From: Marinilabiliales bacterium
Lineage (GTDB): Bacteria; Bacteroidota; Bacteroidia; Bacteroidales; BM523
Reading direction: 5' to 3'
DNA: 6,547 nucleotides
NCBI GenBank assembly: GCA_002869425.1
Contig: PKSZ01000326.1
Span: 1-6,547 of the forward strand
In this document: positions 1 through 6,214 of the stretch, piece by piece
How the letters are laid out: the number at the start of each line of letters is the position of its first letter
Position numbering within the stretch: position 1 is the first letter of the stretch
Notes under the pieces: generated by a model
Databases searched by the model: none
What the model was told of the DNA's origin: nothing
What the model saw: only the letters and a program-made list of their open reading frames with translations
Made by a program: the position numbers and the translations under genes

Positions 1-51
1 GGACGCCAGGTTTTCATCCTTGTATCAGGGTTTCGATGCCCCTACGTGCTA
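1..51 (+). tRNA. 3' part of tRNA-Glu (UUC), possibly degenerate
   Basis: The 5' part lies outside the window. What remains folds as the end of a tRNA. Bases 1-4 match the 3' side of a D stem. The anticodon arm is 6-10/18-22 with the 7-nt loop 11-17, giving anticodon TTC at 13-15 (glutamate). A 4-nt variable loop (23-26), as usual for tRNA-Glu, is followed by the T arm 27-31/39-43 with loop TTCGATG, the acceptor 3' strand 44-50 and discriminator A51. There are oddities. C7 faces T21 in the anticodon stem. T31 faces C39 where the nearly invariant G53-C61 pair belongs. The last loop base is G instead of a pyrimidine. The next bases are CAA, not CCA. It may be a pseudo-tRNA, a diverged copy, or a tRNA-like leader of rpsT. 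The glutamate identity is well supported; function is uncertain. Confidence 0.72.
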
Positions 52-68
52 CAAAATAAATTTAAGAA

Positions 69-320
69 ATGGCACATCACAAATCAGCATTAAAAAGAAT
101 CAGGCAAACTGAAACAAGAAGATTGCAGAATAAATATCATGCAAAAACAACGCGAAATGCGCTTAAGAAATTAAGAGAGTCTTCTGATAAAAAAGAAGCA
201 GAAGAATTGCTTCCTAAAGTATCTTCGATGCTTGATAAACTTGCTAAAAGAAATATCATTCATAAGAATAAGGCATCGAACTTAAAAGCGAAAATAGCTA
301 GTCACGTAAAAAGTTTATAA
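69..320 (+). CDS. rpsT: 30S ribosomal protein S20
   Basis: This 83-residue, very Lys/Arg-rich protein is ribosomal protein S20, which binds 16S rRNA early in assembly of the small subunit. The start MAHHKSALKRIRQ is the typical S20 N-terminus, followed by the conserved TTRNALKKLR segment around residues 27-36 and a C-terminal helix containing NIIHKNKASNLKAKIA. The length is normal for the family (about 83-88). The ATG is preceded by an A-rich stretch and no Shine-Dalgarno site, as usual in Bacteroidota. The gene begins 17 nt after a tRNA-Glu-like element, so its mRNA 5' end may be made by tRNA processing or by read-through from that gene. It is followed at 338 by an intrinsic terminator. Identification is secure. 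Confidence 0.98.
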   Translation: MAHHKSALKRIRQTETRRLQNKYHAKTTRNALKKLRESSDKKEAEELLPKVSSMLDKLAKRNIIHKNKASNLKAKIASHVKSL

Positions 321-337
321 GAAAAATATTCATATAT

Positions 338-366
338 AAAAAAGCTGCCAATTGGCAGCTTTTTTT
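338..366 (+). terminator. bidirectional intrinsic terminator of rpsT and the DUF4349 gene
   Basis: Bases 338-365 form a perfect 28-bp palindrome. The core stem is AGCTGCC/GGCAGCT around an AATT loop, flanked by six A on the left and six T on the right. It therefore reads as hairpin plus U-tract on both strands. On the plus strand it lies 17 nt after the rpsT stop. On the minus strand it lies about 57 nt after the stop of the convergent lipoprotein gene. The symmetry supports shared use by both transcripts. Confidence 0.92.
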
Positions 367-421
367 GTTTATTCTTTTTTGCTATCTGTCTTTTAATTTT
401 TAATATCCGTTCATTATCTGC

Positions 422-1318
422 CTAGCTTTCTCTTACTTTTCTACGTTTTCTTACTGCCCTTCTGATCAATATCCAAACGATTATTCCAATCAGCCACAAT
501 GGCCACAAGTAAAGAACAACTACAAAAAACACTTTTATTCCTTCCCATCCAGCAGTAAAAGCATCACCAATTTTAGATAAGAATCCGGGTTCATAAATAT
601 CATCGTAGTATGAATATATATCCAAATTAATTGTACTATAACTAACCCTATCTTTTAGATATTTCAATCTTCCTTCCTTGGCTTCGATTTCCTCCCTTAC
701 TCTTCCTATCTTATCTTCAACTCTCAATATTTCTTCAATGGATCGCGCCTGTTTTAATATTTCCCGGTATCTTTGCTCTACCTCTCTTTTTGTTTTCAAT
801 CGTGCCTGAATATCTACAAACTCTTCCGTTACATCTAATAAATTCACTGACTTAGAAACAACTTTTCCTTCTCCACTAATAATGCCATTCATCAAACTAT
901 CAAAATTTTCAGAACGAACCCTAATCACCAAACTATTCCCTGTACGATATGAATTATTAACTTCATTTTCAGATGATACATACGCTCCCCACCGATTCAA
1001 TTCTGACCTTACTCTTTCTACTTCTGCTTTATAATCTTCTACTTCCAGACTCACATCCCCTGTCTTAATGATTTTTTTCGATATGGGCTCATCTACATCC
1101 AGATCAGTATCCTGCTCAAGGTTTTCCTCTGCATATTCAGACTTCTTTGCCATATCATCCATTTCATACTCTTCAAGATAGCCTTGATCAGTATAGGCTG
1201 ATTCTGCAGATGAAGCACCTCCACCCATTCCCAGTATTTCAGCCTGATCGTTCATGCTACATGAATTCAAGAACAACATTACTAAAACAAAATAATTAAT
1301 CTGAATTAATCTTTTCAT
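422..1318 (-). CDS. DUF4349 domain lipoprotein with C-terminal membrane helix
   Basis: This 298-residue protein belongs to the DUF4349 family, whose function is not known. The ATG at 1318 is chosen because it gives a lipoprotein signal with lipobox LNSC and lipidated Cys20. The open frame extends upstream to 1429, but that part runs past the likely promoter and lacks a signal sequence. After Cys20 comes a Gly/Ser patch and a strongly acidic linker (about 49-79). The DUF4349 domain (about 81-235) has the family's features: KIIKTGDVSLEV, then a GAYVSS segment, then DVTEEFVDIQARL. A long charged coiled coil follows (about 170-222), and the domain ends with GRLKYLKDRVSYSTI. A hydrophobic helix at about 262-286 is followed by a basic tail (RRAVRKRRK). 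Lipid anchor plus transmembrane helix suggests inner-membrane retention with the domain in the periplasm; that is inference. Divergent from the plus-strand operon. Confidence 0.9.
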   Translation of the reverse strand: MKRLIQINYFVLVMLFLNSCSMNDQAEILGMGGGASSAESAYTDQGYLEEYEMDDMAKKSEYAEENLEQDTDLDVDEPISKKIIKTGDVSLEVEDYKAEVERVRSELNRWGAYVSSENEVNNSYRTGNSLVIRVRSENFDSLMNGIISGEGKVVSKSVNLLDVTEEFVDIQARLKTKREVEQRYREILKQARSIEEILRVEDKIGRVREEIEAKEGRLKYLKDRVSYSTINLDIYSYYDDIYEPGFLSKIGDAFTAGWEGIKVFFVVVLYLWPLWLIGIIVWILIRRAVRKRRKVRES

Positions 1319-1345
1319 TGTGCACGTATAAGGAGTTAATACTGT

Positions 1346-1376
1346 TAAAATTACATAAATAATCAACCATTCGCAA
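1346..1376 (-). promoter_or_regulatory. candidate promoter of the DUF4349 lipoprotein gene
   Basis: On the minus strand, TTG (1376-1374) is followed after 20 nt by TAATTTTA (1353-1346). This is one base from the Bacteroidota -7 consensus TAnnTTTG and has the expected -33 spacing. Transcription would begin near 1340, about 20 nt before the ATG at 1318. The match is imperfect and the region is AT-rich, so this is tentative. Confidence 0.4.
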
Positions 1377-1384
1377 TACCTAAA

Positions 1385-1415
1385 TTCAATCTTGTCTGGT
1401 CTTTTTGTATCTTTG
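1385..1415 (+). promoter_or_regulatory. Bacteroidota-type promoter of the lipoprotein-TPR-eamA-ruvC operon
   Basis: TATCTTTG at 1408-1415 matches the -7 consensus TAnnTTTG exactly. The -33 position, 20 nt upstream (1385-1387), reads TTC instead of TTG. The start site would fall near 1420, leaving a leader of about 12 nt before the ATG at 1432. This also argues against any translation start upstream of 1415. Confidence 0.65.
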
Positions 1416-1431
1416 CGACAAAACAACAATT

Positions 1432-1968
1432 ATGAAAAAAATTCTCTGTTTTTTATTACTAATAGGGTTTATTTCCTGCACTGACAACTCTGTATATATT
1501 AAAGAAACCGTGAAACTAAAAGAATCAGTTGATTCCATAAATCAGGTATTAAACACCTATGACCTTGATAGCATAAGAAGTATGTATGATAACCTGAATG
1601 GTACCATTGAAAAACTTAAAAAGCTGGATGCAGGATTGCCGGAAGATGATTCGCTTTTATTGTATCTGAATAAGTTTGGATTCGTTGTAAAAGGTACCCG
1701 AAAATTCATCCAGAAAAATGAATCGTACAGGAAAGATGTTAAATATTGTACTGAACAGGTCAGCAATCTTGAACAGGATATCAAAAACAATATATACAAT
1801 GCATCTGAAATAGAATCTTACATCAATGACGAAAAGAAAGCCATTGATAAGCTTTCACAAAAAACAGCGGCTTTATCCAACATAAAAGACGATATTTCGT
1901 TTTATAAAAACTATTACCATATTGTTATTGAATATGTTGATAGTCTTGAGCAATCAATAAAAAAATGA
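1432..1968 (+). CDS. putative coiled-coil lipoprotein, function unknown
   Basis: I do not recognise a family for this 178-residue protein. The start at 1432 gives an MKKILCFLLLIGFISC signal with lipidated Cys16, and it lies just downstream of a good promoter. An in-frame ATG at 1405 would place the start inside or before that promoter. The mature part is charged and predicted largely helical, with heptad-like stretches at about 25-65 (ESVDSINQVL, NGTIEKLKKL) and about 100-150 (EQVSNLEQDIKN, NDEKKAIDKLSQK). It has no cysteines except Cys6 and Cys16 in the signal region and Cys106. Its TGA overlaps the ATG of the next gene by 4 bp (ATGA), so the two are likely co-translated and may act together in the envelope. 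Inner or outer membrane location cannot be decided from sequence. Confidence 0.85.
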   Translation: MKKILCFLLLIGFISCTDNSVYIKETVKLKESVDSINQVLNTYDLDSIRSMYDNLNGTIEKLKKLDAGLPEDDSLLLYLNKFGFVVKGTRKFIQKNESYRKDVKYCTEQVSNLEQDIKNNIYNASEIESYINDEKKAIDKLSQKTAALSNIKDDISFYKNYYHIVIEYVDSLEQSIKK

Positions 1969-3815
1969 GACTTATATTAATTACCATACTATTACTCATT
2001 ATAAGCAAGGGGTTTGCTCAGGTTAATATTAAGGAAACTCAATTGGCCAACGAGTATTTTAGAAACCATGAATTTGACAAAGCTGCTGAGCTTTATCAAA
2101 ATATATTTAAGAAAACAAGCTCAAAAATCTATTTTGATTACTACTTGAGATGCCTGATTGAGCTAGAGCAATATAAAGAGGCTGAAAAAGCAGTTAAAAA
2201 ACAAATGAAAAAACAGCCTTATGAGCTAAGCTACCTTGTAGAGCTGGGTTACTTATATAAAACACAAGGGAAGACAGATCTTGCTTCACAAAACTACGAA
2301 GAGGCACTCAAAAGGCTTTCTTCCAACAGAACACAAATTATCGAACTTGCGAATTCTTTTTTGAGAAAAAGAGAGTTGGAATATGCAGAAAAAGCATATT
2401 TAAAAGGCAGAAAACTTTCAAAAGGTGATTACGAATTCTCCTTTGAACTTGCCAGTGTATATCAAGCCCAGAGACAGTATGGCAAAATGATTGACGAGTA
2501 TCTGGATCTTCTTGAAAAAGAAGAAGCATACATACAAAGTGTACAAAACAGGTTACAATCTGCCGTATACAATGATATTGAAAACAATTTAAACGATCTG
2601 TTGAAAAATAAACTGATTGAACGTATTCAGAAAAACCCAGATGCTGGAATCCTGTCAGAATTACTCATTTGGTTATATATACAGGAAAGATCCTTTGACA
2701 AGGCAATGCAACTAGCCAAAGCACTTGATAAAAGGAATAAAGAATATGGTGAACGATTGATGGCATTAGGAAAAATGGCCATGACCAATGAACAGTATGC
2801 TACTGCAGTGAAATGCTTCCAATATGTATTAAACTATAAAAATTCGTCCCCATACTATATAAAAGCAAAAAACGAGTACCTAAGTGCTCTTTTTCAAAAA
2901 ATTACAAAATCTACATACACTGAAACTGAACTTCAGGAACTTGAATCCAGCTATTTCCAAACAATTGAAGAGCTAGGCATTTCTTCAAAAGTAACGCAAA
3001 TGCTTATAGAATTGAGTCATCTTCAGGCTTTTTACCTTAACAAAGGAGATGAAGCAATTAAGCGTTTAGAGGAAGCTTTAAGTATACCGGGATTAAAGCA
3101 ATCGGATATTGCACAAATAAAAATGGAACTTGGCGACATACTGGTACAAAAAGAGAACATGTGGGAAGCCATATTATATTATGCGCAAATTGAAAAGAGT
3201 AATAAAAATAACTCCTATGGCTATGAAGCCAAACTTAGAAAGGCAAAGCTTGCATATTTTACAGGCGATTTTCAGTGGGCACAGGCACAATTAGATGTAC
3301 TAAAAGCAAGTACTTCAAAAAGAATTGCCAACGATGCTTTCCAACTCTCTCAACTGATCAACGATAACACAGCATTGGATACTTCACTTACAGCAATGAA
3401 GATGTTCGCCAATGCAGATTTATTAATATTCCAGAATAAAGACAGTCTTGCTCTTCAAACTTTTGATTCAATTATAAACGATTTTAAAGGGCATTCATTA
3501 ATAGATGATATTTTATTCAGGAAAGCTACAATCGCAAAAAGAAATGGTAAATATAACAATGCAGTAAGCTACTACAAACAAATTATGGATATGCACTCGG
3601 ATATTCTTGCTGACGATGCTACATTCTATCTTGCTCTGCTCTATGAAAAACAATTAAACAATAAGGATAAAGCAATGGAATTGTACCGGGATTTACTCAC
3701 AGGCTTTCCTGGAAGTATATATGTTGTGGATGCAAGAAAAAAATACAGGATATTAAGAGGAGATAACATTGATACTGAAAACCTGTTTTTCTACAACGAA
3801 GAGAACACCCCATAA
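1965..3815 (+). CDS. secreted tetratricopeptide repeat (TPR) protein
   Basis: This 616-residue protein has a cleavable signal peptide (about 1-18, cut likely after Phe-Ala before Gln19), so it is periplasmic or envelope-located. The rest is mostly helical repeats. TPR-like units are visible at about 24-52, 58-83, 88-118, 124-152, 157-186, 228-256, 263-292, 347-374, 385-414, 421-448, 476-508, 512-544 and 549-582. Typical signatures are NEYFRNHEFDKAAELYQNIF, GKYNNAVSYYKQI and KDKAMELYRDLLTGFPGS. The last units resemble the TPR pattern of BamD/CpoB-like envelope proteins (repeat ending FPGS-Y-DARKKYRIL), but I cannot assign it to either. TPR arrays bind other proteins; the partner may be the lipoprotein encoded just upstream (4-bp overlap). 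The stop overlaps the next start by one base (TAATG). No specific function is claimed. Confidence 0.92.
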   Translation: MRLILITILLLIISKGFAQVNIKETQLANEYFRNHEFDKAAELYQNIFKKTSSKIYFDYYLRCLIELEQYKEAEKAVKKQMKKQPYELSYLVELGYLYKTQGKTDLASQNYEEALKRLSSNRTQIIELANSFLRKRELEYAEKAYLKGRKLSKGDYEFSFELASVYQAQRQYGKMIDEYLDLLEKEEAYIQSVQNRLQSAVYNDIENNLNDLLKNKLIERIQKNPDAGILSELLIWLYIQERSFDKAMQLAKALDKRNKEYGERLMALGKMAMTNEQYATAVKCFQYVLNYKNSSPYYIKAKNEYLSALFQKITKSTYTETELQELESSYFQTIEELGISSKVTQMLIELSHLQAFYLNKGDEAIKRLEEALSIPGLKQSDIAQIKMELGDILVQKENMWEAILYYAQIEKSNKNNSYGYEAKLRKAKLAYFTGDFQWAQAQLDVLKASTSKRIANDAFQLSQLINDNTALDTSLTAMKMFANADLLIFQNKDSLALQTFDSIINDFKGHSLIDDILFRKATIAKRNGKYNNAVSYYKQIMDMHSDILADDATFYLALLYEKQLNNKDKAMELYRDLLTGFPGSIYVVDARKKYRILRGDNIDTENLFFYNEENTP

Positions 3816-4714
3816 TGAAAGCGCAATCTAAGGCATACATTCTTGCAATTACTGCCGTTTTGTTATGGTCAACAGCTGCCACAGCATTTAAAATTTCGCT
3901 TCAGTTATATAATTACCTCCAATTGCTATTTATTGCATCTTTAACCTCTACGTTGTTTTTACTTATCGTTATTATCACACAGGGAAAATTCAAGAAACTC
4001 TTTTCATATACTGCCAAAGAATACCTGTGGTCTGCCCTATTAGGCTTTTTAAATCCTTTTTTATACTACATTGTTCTTTTAAAAGCCTATTCAATTCTCC
4101 CTGCCCAGGTAGCACAACCTCTTAACTACACCTGGCCAATTGTTTTGGTCTTCTTAGCTGCACCATTACTTAAACAAAAGCTTAAAATCAGAAGTGTATT
4201 TGCATTACTGATTAGCTTTTCAGGCGTGTATTTTATTTCCTCTCAGGGAAAACCCTTTTCAACAGATATAAACGAGCCCCTAGGTGTGTTTTTGGCTACA
4301 ATAAGCTCTGTAATATGGGCGCTTTTTTGGATTTTTAATGTGAAGGACAAAAGAACTGAGATTGAAAAGTTATTTTCAGGGTTTGTTTTTGGAACCGTCT
4401 TCATCCTGATTTATTTGTTATCATTTTCAGAATTCCCAATATTCAATCTATATGGTTTACTATCTTCTATGTACGTGGGAATGTTTGAAATGGGTCTTAC
4501 TTTTGTATTATGGCTAATGGCCATGCAACTCACTTCTTCGGCTGATAAAATCAGTAATCTTGTATTTCTTTCTCCATTTGTATCGCTTATCTTCATTCAC
4601 TTTATCATAGGTGAAGAAATATTTATAACAACATTACTAGGTATATTTTTAATATTGGTTGGTATCTTTACACAGCAAATGAAATTCAAAAAGAATTGGC
4701 TCAAGAGAAAATAA
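3815..4714 (+). CDS. EamA-family (drug/metabolite) transporter
   Basis: This 299-residue, very hydrophobic protein has the ten-helix, two-half layout of the drug/metabolite transporter superfamily. The first EamA unit spans about 8-143 and the second about 156-287. Helices lie at roughly 7-25, 33-55, 70-90, 97-118, 124-143, 156-175, 184-203, 211-236, 246-265 and 269-287. Typical signatures are the ALLWSTAATAFK start, the QPLNYTWPIVLVFLA segment in helix 4, SSVIWALFWIFN opening the second half, and the SPFVSLIFIHFIIGEEI stretch near the end. A basic tail (KFKKNWLKRK) is probably cytoplasmic. It is a likely inner-membrane exporter or permease of small metabolites; the substrate cannot be inferred. 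It overlaps the TPR gene by 1 bp and ruvC by 19 bp. Confidence 0.93.
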   Translation: MKAQSKAYILAITAVLLWSTAATAFKISLQLYNYLQLLFIASLTSTLFLLIVIITQGKFKKLFSYTAKEYLWSALLGFLNPFLYYIVLLKAYSILPAQVAQPLNYTWPIVLVFLAAPLLKQKLKIRSVFALLISFSGVYFISSQGKPFSTDINEPLGVFLATISSVIWALFWIFNVKDKRTEIEKLFSGFVFGTVFILIYLLSFSEFPIFNLYGLLSSMYVGMFEMGLTFVLWLMAMQLTSSADKISNLVFLSPFVSLIFIHFIIGEEIFITTLLGIFLILVGIFTQQMKFKKNWLKRK

Positions 4715-5244
4715 TAGCAGGTATTGATCCCGGAACAAGCATTATGGGTTATGGTATTCTTGAAGTAAAATCAGGATCTGTAAGTATTATGAGCATGGGA
4801 ATTGTTGATCTTCGGAAATGCCCGGATCATTATATCAAATTAAAAAGTGTTTTCGATGCCACAACAAAACTTTTGGAACAGTTCAATCCTGATGAGTTGG
4901 CCATTGAAGCTCCCTTCTTCGGAAAAAATGTTCAATCTATGCTTAAACTTGGAAGAGCCCAGGGAGCTGCGATTGCAGCAGCTCTACAGCGCTCAATTCC
5001 AATTTTTGAGTATGCGCCCAGAAAAATTAAATTGGCAATAACAGGAAATGGAAATGCATCCAAAGAACAAGTTGCAGAAATACTAAAACAAATATTAAAA
5101 TTTCAAAAGATTCCGAAGAATCTTGACGCAACAGATGGCGTTGCCGCAGCACTTTGTCATCATTTCAATCATGCACCCAATAAAAAATCCAGCTATAAAA
5201 GCTGGACTGAGTTCATTTCAAAAAACCCTGATAGATTAAAATAA
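4696..5244 (+). CDS. ruvC: Holliday junction resolvase RuvC
   Basis: RuvC is the endonuclease that cuts Holliday junctions symmetrically, working with the RuvAB branch-migration motor in recombinational repair. This 182-residue protein contains the four acidic catalytic residues of the RNase H-like fold: Asp11 (GIDPGTS), Glu71 (LAIEAPFFGKN), and Asp144 and Asp147 (LDATDGVAAALCHH). The LGRAQGAAIAA and YAPRKIKLAITGNGNASKEQV segments are also typical. The tail after residue 158 is extra and poorly conserved in type. The start is a TTG at 4696, chosen because it gives the usual short lead (MAQEKIIAGIDPGT); no in-frame ATG precedes the catalytic Asp. It overlaps the end of the transporter gene by 19 bp. 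Its stop is one base from the stop of the convergent HIT gene. ruvA and ruvB are not in the window. Confidence 0.96.
   Translation: MAQEKIIAGIDPGTSIMGYGILEVKSGSVSIMSMGIVDLRKCPDHYIKLKSVFDATTKLLEQFNPDELAIEAPFFGKNVQSMLKLGRAQGAAIAAALQRSIPIFEYAPRKIKLAITGNGNASKEQVAEILKQILKFQKIPKNLDATDGVAAALCHHFNHAPNKKSSYKSWTEFISKNPDRLK
5182..5206 (-). terminator. intrinsic terminator of greA-HIT, inside the ruvC 3' end
   Basis: On the minus strand, TCCAGCT (5206-5200) and AGCTGGA (5194-5188) form a perfect 7-bp stem with the 5-nt loop TTTAT. Six T follow immediately (5187-5182). This is a standard intrinsic terminator about 40 nt after the HIT stop. On the plus strand the same hairpin has no U-tract, so it should act only on the greA-HIT transcript. 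It lies in the codons for the non-catalytic RuvC tail (about residues 163-171). Confidence 0.8.
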
Positions 5245-5245
5245 T

Positions 5246-5650
5246 CTACTTAAGCAATTCCTTTTGAATATTTTCAGCTATTGTTTCAAACTCACTTTTT
5301 GACAGTTTCAACTTAGGTCTACTAAAATTCAAATCTTCCAGTGTGGTTATTGGAATCAAATGAACGTGTGCATGTGGTACTTCCAGTCCCAGAACTGCCA
5401 CTCCTACCCGTTCGCACTCTACCACTTTCTCTATGGCTTTGGCTACATCCTTGCAAAAAACACTCATCTTTGACAGCGTATCATTCGATAAATCGAAATA
5501 ATAGTCTACCTCTTCTTTAGGGACAACCAATGTATGACCTTTTGCCATCGGATTAATATCCAGAAAAGCATAAAATGCTTCCGATTCTGCAACCTTATAA
5601 GAAGGTATTTCTCCTGAAATTATTTTTGAAAAAATACTAGCCATCGTCAT
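5246..5650 (-). CDS. HIT family hydrolase (histidine triad protein)
   Basis: This protein of up to 134 residues is a histidine triad nucleotide-binding hydrolase, a family that cleaves nucleoside phosphoramidates or dinucleoside polyphosphates in the cytosol. The signature HAHVHLIP is at residues 93-100; His95, the middle His, is the expected nucleophile. The N-terminal SIFSKIISGEIPSYKV, the FLDINPMAKGHTLVVPK core (about 29-45) and a C-terminal helix complete the usual small HIT fold. The loop before the triad reads VGVAVLGLEVPHAH, without the Asn and Gly-Gln of the canonical Hint loop; I recall this as common in Bacteroidota HIT proteins. Translation may start at the ATG at 5650, which overlaps the greA stop as ATGA, or two codons later at 5644, which gives the family-like MASIF start. 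Exact substrate unknown. Confidence 0.93.
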   Translation of the reverse strand: MTMASIFSKIISGEIPSYKVAESEAFYAFLDINPMAKGHTLVVPKEEVDYYFDLSNDTLSKMSVFCKDVAKAIEKVVECERVGVAVLGLEVPHAHVHLIPITTLEDLNFSRPKLKLSKSEFETIAENIQKELLK

Positions 5651-6117
5651 GATATTTCAACTACCTCAAAAGAAACTGTCCCTGAAGGAACTTTAACCTC
5701 AACAACATCACCTACTTTTTTCCCCAGAAGACCACTAGCTATGGGGGTATTAATGGAAATTTTCTTTTCTTTTAAATCGGCTTCGCTTTCTGAAGTAATA
5801 GTATACTCCATTATTGCTTTATTTTTTAAATTCTTAATCTTAACCTTTGATAATATTTGAATCTTCGACTTATCAATTTTTGACTCATCAATAATTCTTG
5901 AATTCATTAAGGTCTCTTCAAGTTTTGCAATTCTCATTTCCAGCAAACCCTGAGCATCCTTAGCAGCATCATATTCAGCATTCTCTGACAGGTCACCTTT
6001 ATCTCTTGCTTCCGCAATTTGTCTTGATATTGCAGGGCGTTCTACATTCTTTAGTTGATCAAGTTCTTCCTGTAGTTTCTTATACCCTCCTTGGGTTACG
6101 TATGATAATTTTCCCAT
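5647..6117 (-). CDS. greA: transcription elongation factor GreA
   Basis: GreA rescues backtracked RNA polymerase by entering the secondary channel and stimulating cleavage of the nascent RNA 3' end. The 156-residue length is normal. The N-terminal coiled coil (about 1-75) carries the conserved tip ARDKGDLSENAEY, with the acidic residues Asp42 and Glu45 that act at the polymerase active site. The C-terminal FKBP-like domain (about 80-156) is more divergent but retains the family ending: SINTPIASGLLGKKVGDVVEVKVPSG and a final strand FEVVEIS. The ATG at 6117 gives the typical start MGKLSYVTQGGYKKLQEEL. Its stop overlaps the start of the HIT gene (ATGA), so the two form a coupled pair. A terminator hairpin lies 29 nt upstream, between the start and the best promoter candidate, which could make expression depend on read-through. 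Confidence 0.98.
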   Translation of the reverse strand: MGKLSYVTQGGYKKLQEELDQLKNVERPAISRQIAEARDKGDLSENAEYDAAKDAQGLLEMRIAKLEETLMNSRIIDESKIDKSKIQILSKVKIKNLKNKAIMEYTITSESEADLKEKKISINTPIASGLLGKKVGDVVEVKVPSGTVSFEVVEIS

Positions 6118-6145
6118 ATCTTTCTGATTTTTAACTTAGATATAT

Positions 6146-6180
6146 AAAAATGAAGAATCCCGATAACTCGGGATCCTTCA
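6146..6180 (-). terminator. intrinsic terminator of the PorV-like gene, possibly also a greA leader attenuator
   Basis: On the minus strand bases 6180-6168 pair with 6163-6151 as a 13-bp stem with loop GTTA. The single imperfect pair is a G-U wobble on this strand but an A-C mismatch on the plus strand. Five T (6150-6146) follow. Strand choice is therefore clear. It lies 28 nt after the stop of the PorV-like gene and 29 nt before the greA ATG. Confidence 0.9.
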
Positions 6181-6183
6181 ATA

Positions 6184-6214
6184 CAAATATACAAAAAATA
6201 TTGTTAACCTACAA
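6184..6214 (-). promoter_or_regulatory. candidate greA promoter, upstream of the terminator hairpin
   Basis: On the minus strand TATATTTG (6191-6184) matches the -7 consensus TAnnTTTG, and TTG (6214-6212) lies 20 nt upstream as the -33 box, reaching just into the end of the PorV-like gene. Transcription would begin near 6178, so the RNA would start with the terminator hairpin. I saw no comparable box between the hairpin and the greA ATG. The local AT richness makes a chance match possible. Confidence 0.6.

Noticed and set aside
1319..1429. Upstream extension of the DUF4349 reading frame to an ATG at 1429
   Set aside because: It adds 37 residues without family resemblance, hides the lipoprotein signal, and crosses the divergent promoter region.
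1405..1431. Earlier start at 1405 for the small lipoprotein gene
   Set aside because: It lies upstream of the -7 box TATCTTTG and would put nine residues before a clean lipoprotein signal.
2338..2529. Minus-strand open frame inside the TPR gene; similar ones at 1557-1799, 3697-3882 and 4411-4596, and a plus-strand one at 4847-5041
   Set aside because: Each lies within a convincing gene in another frame, and the products show no recognisable domain or start context.
1965..3815. The TPR protein as BamD or CpoB
   Set aside because: Only the last repeats resemble those proteins; it is much longer, lacks a lipobox, and is not next to bam or tol-pal genes.
5188..5206. The ruvC-internal hairpin as terminator of the plus-strand operon
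   Set aside because: On the plus strand it is followed by CTGAGTT and no U-tract, and it precedes the ruvC stop.
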